Source: Gelatoporia subvermispora B
Lineage: Eukaryota; Basidiomycota; Agaricomycetes; Polyporales; Gelatoporiaceae
Assembly: GCA_000320605.2 (NCBI GenBank)
Contig: KB445791.1
Span: 3,274,576 to 3,338,575 of the forward strand
Direction: 5' to 3'
DNA length: 64,000 bases
Position 1 is the stretch's first letter; every line of letters starts with the position of its first letter. Made by a program: the position numbers and the translations under genes. The notes below the pieces were generated by a model that was not told the DNA's origin, did not search any database, and was given only the letters and a program-made list of their open reading frames with translations. Positions 1-13,235 of the stretch are shown one piece after another.

Positions 1-313
1 ATCGTGGGCGTTGTAGATGAGTTGAAGCCATAGAACATATGCAGCCCTTCAGTGCGAACGCGCCCGAGTACAAGCGCGACGCGAAAGCGATCGCCACAGA
101 TTTCGCGCAGGATCTTGTCTGGATCTCGCACATGCTTGCGACCCGCTTGTTTCGTCAGGTTCTTCCCAATCCAACCTTACAAGACATAGATGTACATATT
201 CATTTAGATAGCAGGACATAGGGTACAATTACACGATATAGCTTGAGACCAAGTCCAAATCCGTGGAGATCATCATTCATTCCTCCTCTGCCGAGGTCCC
301 AACCTCTCGCATC
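1..313. other. Left edge, unassigned
   Basis: Reading frames are open on both strands over roughly 39-221, but I recognise neither. The plus-strand frame has a methionine at 39. The antisense frame is also open and enters from the left edge on the minus strand. One of them could be a terminal exon of a gene lying mostly outside the window. The stretch next to the PIL1-like stop codon should hold its 3' untranslated region. Confidence 0.3.
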
Positions 314-2255
314 TCAAACCCCGAACTCCTGGTAAGGCGGCAGCTCTCCGTCGTCATCCGGCCTCGGGTTCTCTGAGGGTGGTGGGTGGCCACCCTCGCT
401 CGGACCCGTGCCCGCCCTCAACAGCCGCTCTCTCTCTTCACGCTCGAGCCTCTTCTTCTCGTCCTCCGCCGACTCGTAATGCGGCGATGGCGCATCCACG
501 CCAGATGCCCCCGACCCGCCCTCACGCAAGATCCGCTCGCGCTCCTCGCGCTCGAGCCGCCTCTTCTCATCCTCCGCACTCTCAAAGTCCGTTGCGCCCG
601 AGCCGCTCGCGCCTGCGCCGTAGCCAGGTAGCTCGCTAGGGGCCCCATACGGGCCTTTAGTGTCCTGGCCTGCAATGAGACTCCTGGATGCCTGCGGCGA
701 GCCCGGCTTGAGGTCCTTCAGTGATCCGTTCGCGGGGCCGGGTCCGTCCGCGCCTGCAGAAACCGGCACGCCTGTCTCTGCGACAGTTGGTGTGATAGAA
801 GGCACCTTCACGCTGGGGTCGGTGGGATCAGGAGCTGCAGCAGTTGGCGAGGGGTTTTTCGGGATCGGGATGGGTGCGGGAGCTTGGTTCAGGACGGCTG
901 GGTTCAAGGGTGGAGACTGACTCGATGCAGGTGGGGAGGTTGTCCGGCCAGTAGGTGGATATGTGGTCCTATTGGATGCGGGTGTAACCGGTGAGACAAC
1001 ACCAGAGGCAGACCTAAGGCTCTGCGTGGACGCGTCATCAGCGACAATTGCATGGTTCGACCCATGGGAAGGTGCTGGCGGGGGCATGCTGCCCGTGGAT
1101 GCAGTGGCGGGCGGCGTCACCGGGATGCTCGAGTGGCTGCTGGCGGGCTCTGCTGTGTTGATGCGCGAGAGCTCTTGCGCGTGCGTCTCACCGAAGCTGC
1201 GCGTGTCCGACCTGCTCAAGTCGGCTGCGGACATTGGTCGCAGGTCGAGGAAGACATCGCCTGGGCTGTAGTTGTCCAGCGCATGCTGGAGGGATGCGCG
1301 CACCTCCATCGTCTTCTGCGCACCCGTGTACTGGCCCTGCGCAGGAGGGATGGCAGGTAAGGAAGGAATGACCGCCGAGGCGGCCTGCGAGAGCAGAACG
1401 AGCTTCTCTCCATACTGCATGGCTCATCAGCGTTCCTTCCACCGCCACAAGGAACAGCACACCACCCACCTCGCGCACCGCAGCCCACTTCGCCTGCTCG
1501 CTCTCGCCCAGCGCCTTGCGCTTCAAGATCGCGATCTCCTTCTCGTGCGGCTCGTCATCCGCCTCGGCCTTGTCGAGCTGGCGCTTGAGCTCCGCGAGCC
1601 GATTCTCGAGCCCGCGCGGCTGGTCGTGCTCGATGCGCGCGATCTGCGTACGGTACGACGCCCGCACGGCGCGGCGCGGCGCGAGCGCGTTCTCCGCATC
1701 GCGCAACGCCTTGAACGGCGCGCGGGACTGGTTCAGCTTCTGCGCGTACGTGCTCGCGAGGGAGCCCTCGATGAAGTTGATCCATGCAAGGCGGTCAGCG
1801 ACTGCGGGCGCAGTGCGTCAGGTCACAGCTTGGGAATCATGGGTGGGGCACACGTACCGTCTTTGAGGTCTTCGCGCTCGTGCTGGCTCCAGAGGTAGAG
1901 CTCCTTGCTGTGCGCGTGGGTGTCGCGTGCGACGCCGTCAAAGTCGAGCGCGACGCCCTTCTGCGCGGTAATGATCCTCTGCACGGGCGTCGTAGAGCTC
2001 CTACAGCGCGCGATCAACACGATCTCTCCATGAATACGCACGGAACGAAACAACGCACGAATACTGCTGCTGGATCGTACGGAACTGATGCTGGATTGTT
2101 TCGAATGTATGCGATTTCAGGAGCCCGCCCTGGCCGTCCTTGCCGGCGTCCGCGTTCTGCGCGCCGGGGAGATGCTGGCCGAGGGGCGTGTCCTTGAGCG
2201 CGGATTGCGCCTTGTCAGCGAGTGAGGAGAAGAAACTGGTCATGATGGGAGGCAC
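314..2255 (-). CDS. PIL1: Eisosome core protein, Pil1/Lsp1 family (BAR-like)
   Basis: This is a structural protein of eisosomes, the furrow-like plasma-membrane domains of fungi. It is a curved coiled-coil (BAR-like) dimer that binds phosphoinositides. The N-terminus (MTSFFSSLADKAQSAL) and the blocks VQRIITAQKGVALDFDGVA, LAELKRQLDKAEADD, YGEKLVLLSQAASAV and DLSRSDTRSFGETHA are typical of the family. The gene is split: one intron lies at 1415-1466, joining VRE to YGEKL, and others lie near 1.7-1.85 kb and 2.0-2.1 kb. Translation starts at 2255 or, matching the family better, at the second Met at 2243. The long C-terminal tail is Pro/Ser/Thr-rich and predicted disordered. It carries two copies of an acidic/basic module (ESAEDEK followed by RLEREERER). 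The identification is secure; splice sites in the 5' half are approximate. Confidence 0.93.
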
Positions 2256-2428
2256 GAAGAAAGGGCTGCGAAGGGCAGAGCATGGCCGGACGGGGATTTG
2301 AAGACGATTGGCGGTGGCTCACTACGTCATCACACGCCTCAGTTGCTAGGCCGCCCGCTCGTGGGTCAGCCCACTCCAACCAGTGATGGCAGGGCCTGGT
2401 AAGGTCCATGCCGGGCTCCCTAGCGGAG

Positions 2429-3357
2429 TCAAAGTAACACCGACAGAATTTCGTAGTCTACATTCACTGTTTCGTCTATCTGGCCCTCATCAATCTCCTC
2501 GTCTGATGATATATACTCAGGCGAAGTTGGGTCGAGCTCGAAGCTAGAATGAAGCTGACATCTAGTCACATTATGAGGCACAAAACGGGTGAACCCACCC
2601 CGACGTGATGTAGAACCTCTTGGCGGCAGAGTTGGCTAAATGAAGTGCACATAGCAATGTCATAAGCCTCAATAATATGATAACATGGTCTACGGACCTT
2701 TGAGACATGTCAGCATGATCTTCTTCATGTGCCAAGTTCTTCCGATTGAAGCCAGTTGCTGCATGAGGTACTTCCCAAGTCCCATCCTTTGTGCCTTCTC
2801 ATGTACTTGCAACTCGTAGCTGTAGAAGTTTGTGCGGAGGCCAGACTAGATATGACAGGGTCGCTCACCAATAGACAACATTCTGACCGTCTTCACGATC
2901 AAATCGGAACATGGTGTAGGCAATCACGTCGCTTTGAGAAATCATGGATGCATTGTCCGTCGGGCACACGACAATGAAGCGAGAGGTTGTGTGAAATAGC
3001 TCGCGCTCCTTCGAAGTCGGGTCCCATCCGAAAGATGATTCAACATACCTAATTGAGGCCCGTGTCAGATTCGGTTCGAGCTCTGAAGTTGGTACTCAGA
3101 CTTTACAACGTGCGCATATTCCTTTCCCACAAGGCAAACACCGCCTCTCGTAGCTCCTGAGGCAGTTCTGAAGCCGTCAACAATGCGACATCGACATGCC
3201 TTTGATAAATAGATGAGCTTAGGGGAGAGACGTAGACAACGTTGGCGGCTTACTGCGAGGCCTTCAGCTCTTCTTGACCGGTAATAGACGCGGCAAGCTG
3301 GGCTGCAGATGCCTTCGGAGACAAACATGCACGAGTAAAAGAAGATGTATCGCTCAT
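2429..3357 (-). CDS. NAT4: N-alpha-acetyltransferase 40 (NatD), histone H4/H2A N-terminal acetylation
   Basis: GNAT-fold enzyme. The NAA40/Nat4 family transfers acetyl from acetyl-CoA to the N-terminal Ser of histones H4 and H2A. No long open frame shows it; I assembled it from about six short exons. It starts MSDTSSFTRACLSPKASAAQ at 3357. Family blocks follow in order: ELPQELREAVFALWERNM, then YVESSFGWDPTSKEREL, IAYTMFRFD, YELQVHEKAQRMGLGKYLM and KRFYITSGFELDPTSPEY. The acetyl-CoA pyrophosphate loop is Q-R-M-G-L-G. It ends in an acidic stretch plus YEILSVLL at 2429. NatD proteins characteristically have the G-F/Y-E-L/I-D-P/D-T-S-P-S/E motif and an acidic YEIL end. Introns are about 55-60 bases. 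It is divergent from RIO2, with about 510 bases between the start codons. Confidence 0.88.
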
Positions 3358-3870
3358 TTCAATGGCCGAGCAGAACTATAGATGCGAGCCGAAGCACCTG
3401 GTTAGCACGTTGCACGAGGATGGGCTGTCTCGGCATGTCTGCCAGAATCTTAGGGATATGAGATATGGGGGACACTGAGAGGGACAATGTGGTCACTCTT
3501 CGTATTTCGGTATACCCTTGACGGCGTCCAGATGAATTAAGTATGCTTTTGAAGCAGAGTAGGCCGCAATGCAAAGATAAGCAGCTGCGGGCAGAGACAG
3601 CGCACGAACAAGCGCGTCAAACGCGTCGCGCCATCAAGAGCGCGTCGCGGGAAAGCGCGGTCATGACAAGCACGTGATTTCCCTTCTGCGACCTCGAGGA
3701 AAAAGTGTGCGGCGTCAATTATCGGACGTCAATTACCAGCTGCAGCTCCCCTCGCACAACCATATCCGAACTTCGTTTTATTTGCATTCCTTTCCTGTCC
3801 ACGAGGCTGCCTGTCGACTTTCTCCTATAGGTGAGAAGAGGCTCTCCAACGATCCGCCCCTTTCGCCACC
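3358..3870. promoter_or_regulatory. Divergent promoter region NAT4 / RIO2
   Basis: The two start codons face away from each other across 513 bases, so this stretch must hold both promoters. It contains ACGCGT at 3621-3626, a GCGCGTCGCGGGAAA run near 3640-3655 that resembles E2F/MBF sites, and an E-box CACGTG at 3671-3676. These matches are seen directly. Their use as binding sites is inferred from fungal MBF and bHLH consensus sequences. Confidence 0.4.
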
Positions 3871-5797
<1,927 letters not shown>

Positions 5798-8050
5798 GCG
5801 CCACTCGGTTCGGTCACTCATTGTATCCCCTGTATTTCGATTTCGTGCGTGTATGGCTATAGATCTGGTGCACCCAATGTGTATAGGCATTGACCAATAT
5901 TGAATCCTTGAACGCTGCATTGAAGCGCTGAGAATGGCCGTTTTGGGACGGTCAGTGCTATACCAGGCTTGTGGCCTTTCGTAGGAAATCCTTACACCAC
6001 ACATTCTGCTATGAGGAGCTCTTATTACGTTCGTAATAAATCCATCCATGGATATTCTGGTAATACATCGCACCATGCGGGCACGCATCGAAGGCAATCG
6101 CACCTCAAGGATGATCATTCTTACATCCCTCCATTGAAGGTTTAGTTTCCACGTATGGATTCAAGCGATCCATTGGCCTGGGACAAAGTCGCGAAGTGTG
6201 TTGTAGCCTCGTTGAATTCTGGTGATCATCGAACCGGGCCAGCCACTAGGCCTTGGGGCGCGGTGCCACACCAAAAGCAGCGGAGTTCAATATTCAATTG
6301 TCGCCATTGAGCGTAACTCTATTGCACGCTATTGCGCAGGGTGGCGGACATTGCATAGAAAAGGACCGACAACAGACATAATGCCTGCCTCCTCGCGAGG
6401 GTACTTGAATGTTAGCAAGGCAAAATGAAGGGTCGGCGGAAGGAAGAGAGCATGTTTTGTCTAATTTGAACCGATGCCACTGACCCGTACAGCAGACCGT
6501 GACAAGTCGCATGACCTGCACCCACATGCATAGGATCGCCGGCCAAGATGGCAGAATGAAAATACCATTCTGATTAGTGTCTGTCGAGTTATTGACGGCT
6601 CAGATCCGACTGACGAGATCCTGCGCACCCCAGAATCTGACAGCACATCGGAAGCGGCGCGCTACGCACATCTGCCCCAGTCTTCGAATGTACGAGGAAT
6701 CAGAATAAGGCTGCGCCACAATGAACACGCATCAGGCTGATGTGCACCGTCCGCCCGCAAGATCGTGTGCGAGATGAGCCGCCCACATATCGGTCCGGGT
6801 AAGGCCTGGCCCTCCAGATGCACAGTTCAAAGATCTCGGGCCCGAGCGGTGGGTCCGAGGCGGATCTCGTCACGACGAGTAACGTCCGTGAATGCAATAT
6901 CATACGAGGGAGCTTCGCACCCATCTATATCCCCATGCATGCACTGCCATTCAATACCTCAACACGGATCAATTGTGGGTAAAATTCGACACTAACCTCA
7001 CACAAACGCATATATGGAAGAGTTTCCTAGCAGGACACTACGAGATGAGTACCGGCGAAACAGTGACAGCCCGATGAAAGGCTATCCGCGAGCCCCAAGT
7101 TGAACCAAAACAACCGACAAACGCCATGTGATGTTGAGAGCTGCTCACTAAGCTTCACCGAGCACAGTGCGGCGTGCGCTTGAGAAAGGTCCGCAGTGGG
7201 CAACCACCTATTCGCTTGCGCAACGGCGGCGATCGTTGGGCCGTACGGGCGGATCTCCGCGGTAGCATCTTCGCGGGAGTGTCGATGTGTATGAGTGGAA
7301 TGTGGCGTGAAGCGCTGGATGTGCACTTGAGTCCCAACACAAAGGACGTAACATACACTGATCTTGATAAATTGAACTATGGCTGTAATAACATTGTCCA
7401 GATAGACTCTCCGATACATTGTATCTTGCTCATCGGTGGAGATACATCCGTGGAAATGCAGTCGTGTGCGTAGATTGTCAAAAGAAGTGTGTTCCTGTTT
7501 GTGCACATGCAGAAAGCATGTTGACTGCGTGCTGGATACGCCTAGGCAAGCTACTTATCAAAATATCGCGTGCGCCACTCAGAATCACAGGGTTTAGCTG
7601 GAATAACTCGCCGTCCCAGAAGTCTCAGCTTTGCGTGAGCTTATGGATGCGGGCCATCATGGGTCGCGCGTATAGTATATTAGTGGGCGGTGAAATGAAC
7701 ATGGATTTACTACACGTACAACGGCGTCATACGACGCTCGCCATTTGTTCGGGAAAGGTCGAGAGGTCCAGACGTCTGTGCAGACAGAAAGAAGAGAAAG
7801 ACAGCATGTTCAGACCGAGCCACAAGAAGAGTAAAGGAAATTGTCACGCATATGTTCAGTGAGTCGAGACTACACGCTAGGCTTTCGGGCTTGGGTGTCC
7901 GCCTCTTGCGCTGCTGGCCTGCCACTGCACGAGAGAATAACCGTTACAAGAGATATTGAAGTACAGCATAATTGAACACATATACGGTCTCGCTATGCGC
8001 GGATGCATTAGGTACGAACGTAGAGAGTTGAATAGCACTCACCCTGAAGT
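5798..8050. other. 2.25 kb without a supportable gene
   Basis: Only short overlapping frames are present on both strands, the longest 130-160 codons and antisense to each other. None shows a recognisable motif, a signal peptide or a spliceable continuation. RIO2 and SPF30 converge on this stretch, so their 3' untranslated regions account for the two ends. I see no tRNA, terminal repeats or transposase remnant. Confidence 0.5.
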
Positions 8051-8837
8051 TCACGCATTGGCATCATCATCCAACTCAAACTTGTGCTTACTTCGAGGAG
8101 CTACCTCCGTCATTCCCTTCCCGCTACCGGTGACGCCAACTATAACGATTCCACATTAACAAGAGCGATTTGAGAAACAAGGCTGCACAGTACTCACCTC
8201 TGCCTAGAGGATTTTCAGGAGTCTTGAAAATGCTGGTACCCGACACACCCGCGATATGGACGCCCTTCTTCTCCGCCTTTTTGGCAAACTTCTGCCAGCT
8301 GGCCTGCTTCTGCGTCTGCTCCTTCGCCTTCTGGGCCTTCACCTCCAGCTTCTTCTCGTTCTTCTTCTTCTTCTTCTCCCGCTCCTCCTCCTCCGCCTTC
8401 GTCAGCTTGCGCTTGCTCGAGATCGGTGCCGGCGTGTGGTGGTTTGACGAAAGCTGCTTGATCTGCGTGGAGTTCACCAGCTCGGTGCTATCGTAGCCCT
8501 TGAACATGACGCTATACACGCGGTTCTCGGTCGACCCGCCAACAGATGCTATTCGCGCAGGGTACCACTGGCCATCGCCCGAGTACTTCGCGAGACACTC
8601 GTCGCCGGCCGCCCAGACTTTCGTGGACGCTACCGCCCCATGCGCTTTTCGCGAAGGGTCTGCCTTTGAGGAAGACGCAGCCGCTTCTTGCTGCACGATA
8701 GCCGCTTGTGTTAATTCGATGAGCTCCCTCAGTTCAGAGCGGAGGGATTGGAGCTCGGTGTTGTCTGGGTCAGCGGCGAGAGCGGTCTGTACTTGATCCA
8801 GCTGGACTTGGTAGGTCTCAAGATCTGCCTTCTCCAT
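8051..8837 (-). CDS. SPF30: SPF30/SMNDC1-like Tudor-domain splicing factor
   Basis: The family recruits the U4/U6.U5 tri-snRNP during spliceosome assembly, with the Tudor domain binding dimethyl-arginine in Sm proteins. The protein starts MEKADLETYQVQLDQVQTAL (helical N-terminus). The Tudor core follows, with WAAGDECLAKYSGDGQWYPA, RVYSVMFKGYDSTELV and an aromatic cage. Next come a Lys/Glu-rich helix, QASWQKFAKKAEKK and SIFKTPENPLGRG. An intron of about 55 bases (donor at the GGCAGAGGTGAGT sequence near 8200) joins GRG to a short last exon, VGVTGSGKGMTEVAPRSKHK, ending FELDDDANA. The VGVxGSGKGMT tail is a hallmark of the family. The frame that continues past the donor is intron read-through. 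Confidence 0.92.
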
Positions 8838-11800
8838 GATGCGTGTCTACCACTGGCGAGATCGCTGGGCGGCGGAGGGTGCTATGGGATCCGGGTATGG
8901 GCAGGGTCGAGATCGTAGTGGGCAAGGAGGCGTGTGAATGGGCTGCTGTCTGCGGTGCCCGGCCCGGAGGCGCCCAAGGCGCGGTTCGCCGAACGACACT
9001 ACAAATATTCTGCCCTTGTCTGTGGCCCTTGATGGTCTCCGCCAGGGAATCACGCCGGGCGCAACTTAGTCGAATTCCGACGCAAACCTCAGCTGAACGG
9101 TCAGCTACCTTGTCTGTACAACGCTTGGTCTGCGCTGCATTCCGCTCTCTTGGCTGAAATATCAAATGTGACGGGCAAGCCTCGGGGTTCGACAAAACGA
9201 GCTCACGGAACTGCGCCAATACACCCATAGCGTGCTCTTCACTGTGTACACGGACTCTCCCAGATTTTCTGGACTGCCGCTGCGTGGCTCCAATATGAGG
9301 AGCCCGACTCCAGTGCTAGTGCGATGATGTCTCCCAAATGTCAACGGTGAATGTATTTCCGCCTCAAATCCCTGCTCTGGTTCTGCCGTGAGAGTCTCTG
9401 GCATTCGACTTCTCGTGTGTGTTACATTAACTACTACCGTGTTCCGGAAGCAAGTCATCTGGCTCGCGATCGAAAGGCTGACCACTCAGTGTTTGCAGGT
9501 TGTCGTGTGGCGTGGTCTCGACTGACCATCTTACGCAGGCCCGGAAGGACCCAAGGCCGTGCCAATGGCAACAGCTTCAAAGCACAGTATATCTGGAAGT
9601 TCTTCTCCCAACCTGCGGTTCGATCAAGCCCGCCCATTTGTAATACATCCGCCAGCAGCAGACATAACTGGGGTGCCTCGCTAGGGCTAAGGACGCTCCT
9701 GGGAGCATCCTCGTCGCAAAAGAGACCGTTCTACCGCACAACACCCCCGGGATGCCCGTACTTGGCTCTTTGAAAGCTCTTCTGTGCGCCGTGCGCGGGC
9801 CCTCCGCCTGCGTCGGAGTGCTGCGCGCCCGCCGAACGACGCCTCGGACTCGAGCTGACTATTTCGTCGCGCTTGTCGGGCCCAGATCGAGGCCATCGCG
9901 CGGCGCACCCGTGTCCTGGGCGGGCTCACGAGCGAATAAAGACTTGGCTGTGTCTCGACGAGCGTTAACCGCAGCCTAGGCTGGTCCAATTAACTTCATT
10001 TGGCCCTCTGAACCTTCTTCGTTCACCGCGAGCTAATGGAAGATGCGCGCCCACGGTTCACGGAGTGTGAATTTTCGACACATGCACGCATCGAACCCCT
10101 CGTTCCTTGCATCTATGACTCAAGCTCGAGTGATTGGCTGCTTCCGCCTCTCGTCCGTGTGCGTCATGGCCTGCTGCTGCCTCGACATCCTGCAGGTTGC
10201 ATGCAGGTAGCTGGCATAGGCAAGACGCACACTATTCGAGTGCGACGGGATCGCTGGCTGCGTCCCGAGCAGGGTCAAGGATGCACCGAGGTTGCGCGGG
10301 GCTGCTACGGGACCTCCGACATTCCAGCGAATAGTGTCCTCATTCGCACTCTGTCCATGCCCTTCTCCTTTTTGCGCCGTTACATAGATCTATCTGATGG
10401 CAATGTATCGTTTCTCATATCGCCTGGCTTCTCATCAGGGACCGTCTCCGTGTTTACTGCGCCCGCCATCTGGCAACCGCGCCTCTATCTACTTCCAACG
10501 AACTCAATGCGATGCGGCCCCGCACTCGTGTGTGATGTGTGGCGTCCGTGTGTTCAGTCTCGCCGACTGGCTCCCACAGGCGCGAAACACGCAGTCGCGC
10601 ATTCCGCGATTGCGCTACCGAGTCCGTCTGCACTACGCTGCGACCGGATCATAGCGCAGGGACTTGGCCAGCCTGACAGGCGCGCTCCAGAGCCCGAAGA
10701 GCTCCTCAGTGAACTCCGAAGACCACTTCCTAGGCTCTCCTAGGCTTGCCGGCTCTGGTCGCCTCTCTCGCCCGGCTCGAGTAGGTTACGCGGCGTACCT
10801 GATGTGAAGTTGTGCACGACTGCCACGTTTCGTAGGCACGCCAGGCGTGCACCAATCAGAGCTGCCCCCGCAAGTCAAAAAGAGGGACAAAAATGGAAGG
10901 TAATTATCGGCTAACGCTGCATACAAGATCAGCTCACACCGTGGCAGCGCCCTGTGTGAGTGTCCCGACCTGAGACATGCTCAGTACATCGTGAGAAACC
11001 AGTAATTGTGTGCTGCATCTAGGTGATGAGAAAGCGAGGTGTGGAGGGGTGGTTCGTCCCCCTCCACTTCGTTCTCGAATATTCTAAAGTGTACTCAGCC
11101 CAACACTCAAAACGTGTCGAACGAGGTCGGCTGTGGGGATACACTACCCAGTGACACGCAGAAACAAAGCATCCTATTCCCGCAGGGTACATAAACCGAC
11201 CTATATCGGTACAGCGGGTGCTGCCCACGATGCAAACTCGGTTCTGTTCCCGCGCACAAATGCCTCGCCTACCCTCGCGTATCATCGACTCATTCCACGT
11301 ACCCAACTACACCACGCGAAGCGCCCGATGACGTCCGCCCCCACCACCGCACACACCACATCAGCATGCCGACATTCCAGCCACGCTCCCGCCACGCTGC
11401 CACCCCGCGCCGCCACGCACCATGCCAATCCGGCCTAGTGCCCGCATAAACCCGACCGCGGGGGATCGGTCGGGATCTCTCCTCGACCCTTGCGTTGATG
11501 TAGTAATACGCTCTCGCCGCAGTGCCTCATGCGCTGCTAGGCAGAATGGAGTATAATGAACGACCGCACCTGCTCGCATGATTTCGCTCCCAGCGAAGCG
11601 ACAGGGCATGGGCCCGATTGGCGGGACAATCTAACGGAGATAATATTGACAGAGAGCGGGATAATCGGGACATTGCCCAAGATCCAGACATTACACATTG
11701 GTTCGGTACGCTAGGCAAAACGCGAGGGCAGCAGAGCACCGCACGGGTAACAGTACAGCGCATGGGGAGCGTGCATAAGTTATACAAAAGCGAACGCCAA

Positions 11801-11989
11801 TAATGTCCGAGTCGACGAGCCAAGAGAGGAACTATTTAATTGAGCAAGACAGGAACATTGAGGCACAGCACGGGAATGAATACACTGGCGTCCACGGGCA
11901 GCCGAGGAACAGCGGGGCGTCCCAAGTCATCTTCGAAATAATATAAAAATGGTGCTTCTGCGGGGGATCCGCGCCAAGGAGCGTGCCGA
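8838..11989. other. 3.15 kb without a supportable gene
   Basis: The stretch should hold the SPF30 promoter at its left and the 3' flank of the 12 kb gene at its right. The longest frame is a plus-strand run of 235 codons at 10036-10743. It has no signal peptide, domain, repeat or homologue I recognise, and it is crossed by other frames. I treat it as chance, with a small possibility of a lineage-specific gene. A 136-codon minus frame at 8818-9228 overlaps the SPF30 5' flank and also looks fortuitous. No transposon structure was seen. Confidence 0.45.
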
Positions 11990-13235
11990 TCACTGGGGAG
12001 CAGGGGCAAAGGCGGGGAGGGTTGCGTCCTGCACACTGCACGACGCAATCGAATGCCGCCGCATCTCCAGCGCGTCCGCGCCGCCGGTCTGCTCGAGCAC
12101 ATGACTCTGCAGGCGGACGTACTGCGGGTACGACGATCAGAATGCAGAACCGTGACGCTGGCGGGCACTTACGTCGCGCTCCTCCTGGGCGATCCGCACG
12201 TTGAGCTTGCGAATCTCGTCCTGCATATGGACCAGAAGCGTCTGCGAGGGTTGTTAGTGCGGTTGGGGCTACATGTATCAGCACGTCGTACACGGATGGA
12301 GCGGCTGTTGAGGCCACGATAGGTAGAGACGCGTTCGATGGCGATGGGTTCGTGGCCCACGAGGCGGATTTGTTCGTGCAGCCATTGCACGTACTGTTCC
12401 AGGCATTCCAAATAGCTTCTCTTCTTGTCATGAGACGTGATCGTGTCCCTGGGGCGGCGCGATCATCAGTCCGGTCCGCATATAGATGAGATTGCGTGTC
12501 ACTCACGGATCTGTCGGCTGGAACCCGACGCTTTCAGCGACAGCGCGGAAATAGGCCTTGCGCTGGTTCTCGGGCTGCTTCTCGCTGGATTTGGATTTGC
12601 GTGGGGCATTTGCCGCCTCCGCGACCTCGGCAGCCTCAGTCCCGTTCGTATTCGTGGATCCGGAGGCGCTGCGATCTCGTGTGGAGATGTCTGTAAGAAG
12701 CTCGCAAGGCGTGGGGAACATGACCTGGGGGGTATTGCCGTAGTACTCGAGCGGGCTCCTGTTGTCCGATAGCGCACGCGGGGTGGACGACACATCGTGG
12801 GCAGGAATAGTCACAGCCACCGAGCGGTGCGCTCCTACGGGGATCGGAGGCTCTGACGTAGGAGCGACGGGGGGCGCACTACCCAAGAGAGAGGAATATC
12901 CAGAAAGCGGGATGGGGGCGTGCAGGGGCAGCTCAGAAGGGTAAGACGCCAATGAATCGGCGCCACTATATGTCTCGACGTATTGCGTGCTGTTGGCGGA
13001 GGGGTCATATGTCGCTGAGTGATAGGGCAAGAACGTATAGGAAGCCTGAAAGGGGGGCTGCACCAAGGATCCAAAAGACTGTTCTGGGGCGAACATGTCC
13101 GCCTGTATTCGGGGTGAATTTCCTGGTCTAGTGGGACGCAAGGGAACTTACGGAGGTATAATCTAGGGGGATATGAGTGTCATCACGGAGGTTGGAGTTG
13201 AAGGTATATCGTTCGGAAGATGTGTAGTAGTCCAT
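11990..13235 (-). CDS. Unrecognised regulator-like protein, copy A of a divergent paralogous pair
   Basis: I do not recognise the family by name. Five exons splice cleanly. Start MDYYTSSERYTFNSNL is at 13235, with introns near 13106-13155, 12446-12504, 12240-12290 and 12125-12175. The end is MRRHSIASCSVQDATLPAF... at 11990. The N-terminal half (about 200 residues) is Ser/Pro-rich and predicted disordered. A conserved helical core follows: QRKAYFRAVAESVGF, HDKKRSYLECLEQYVQWLHEQI and RVSTYRGLNSRSIRTLLVHM, then a predicted coiled coil of about 25 residues and the MRRHS motif. The core aligns throughout with the gene at 14854 on the opposite strand. The basic-then-heptad look suggests a nuclear or DNA-binding role, but this is inference only. 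There is no homeodomain, zinc finger or catalytic motif. Confidence 0.82.
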
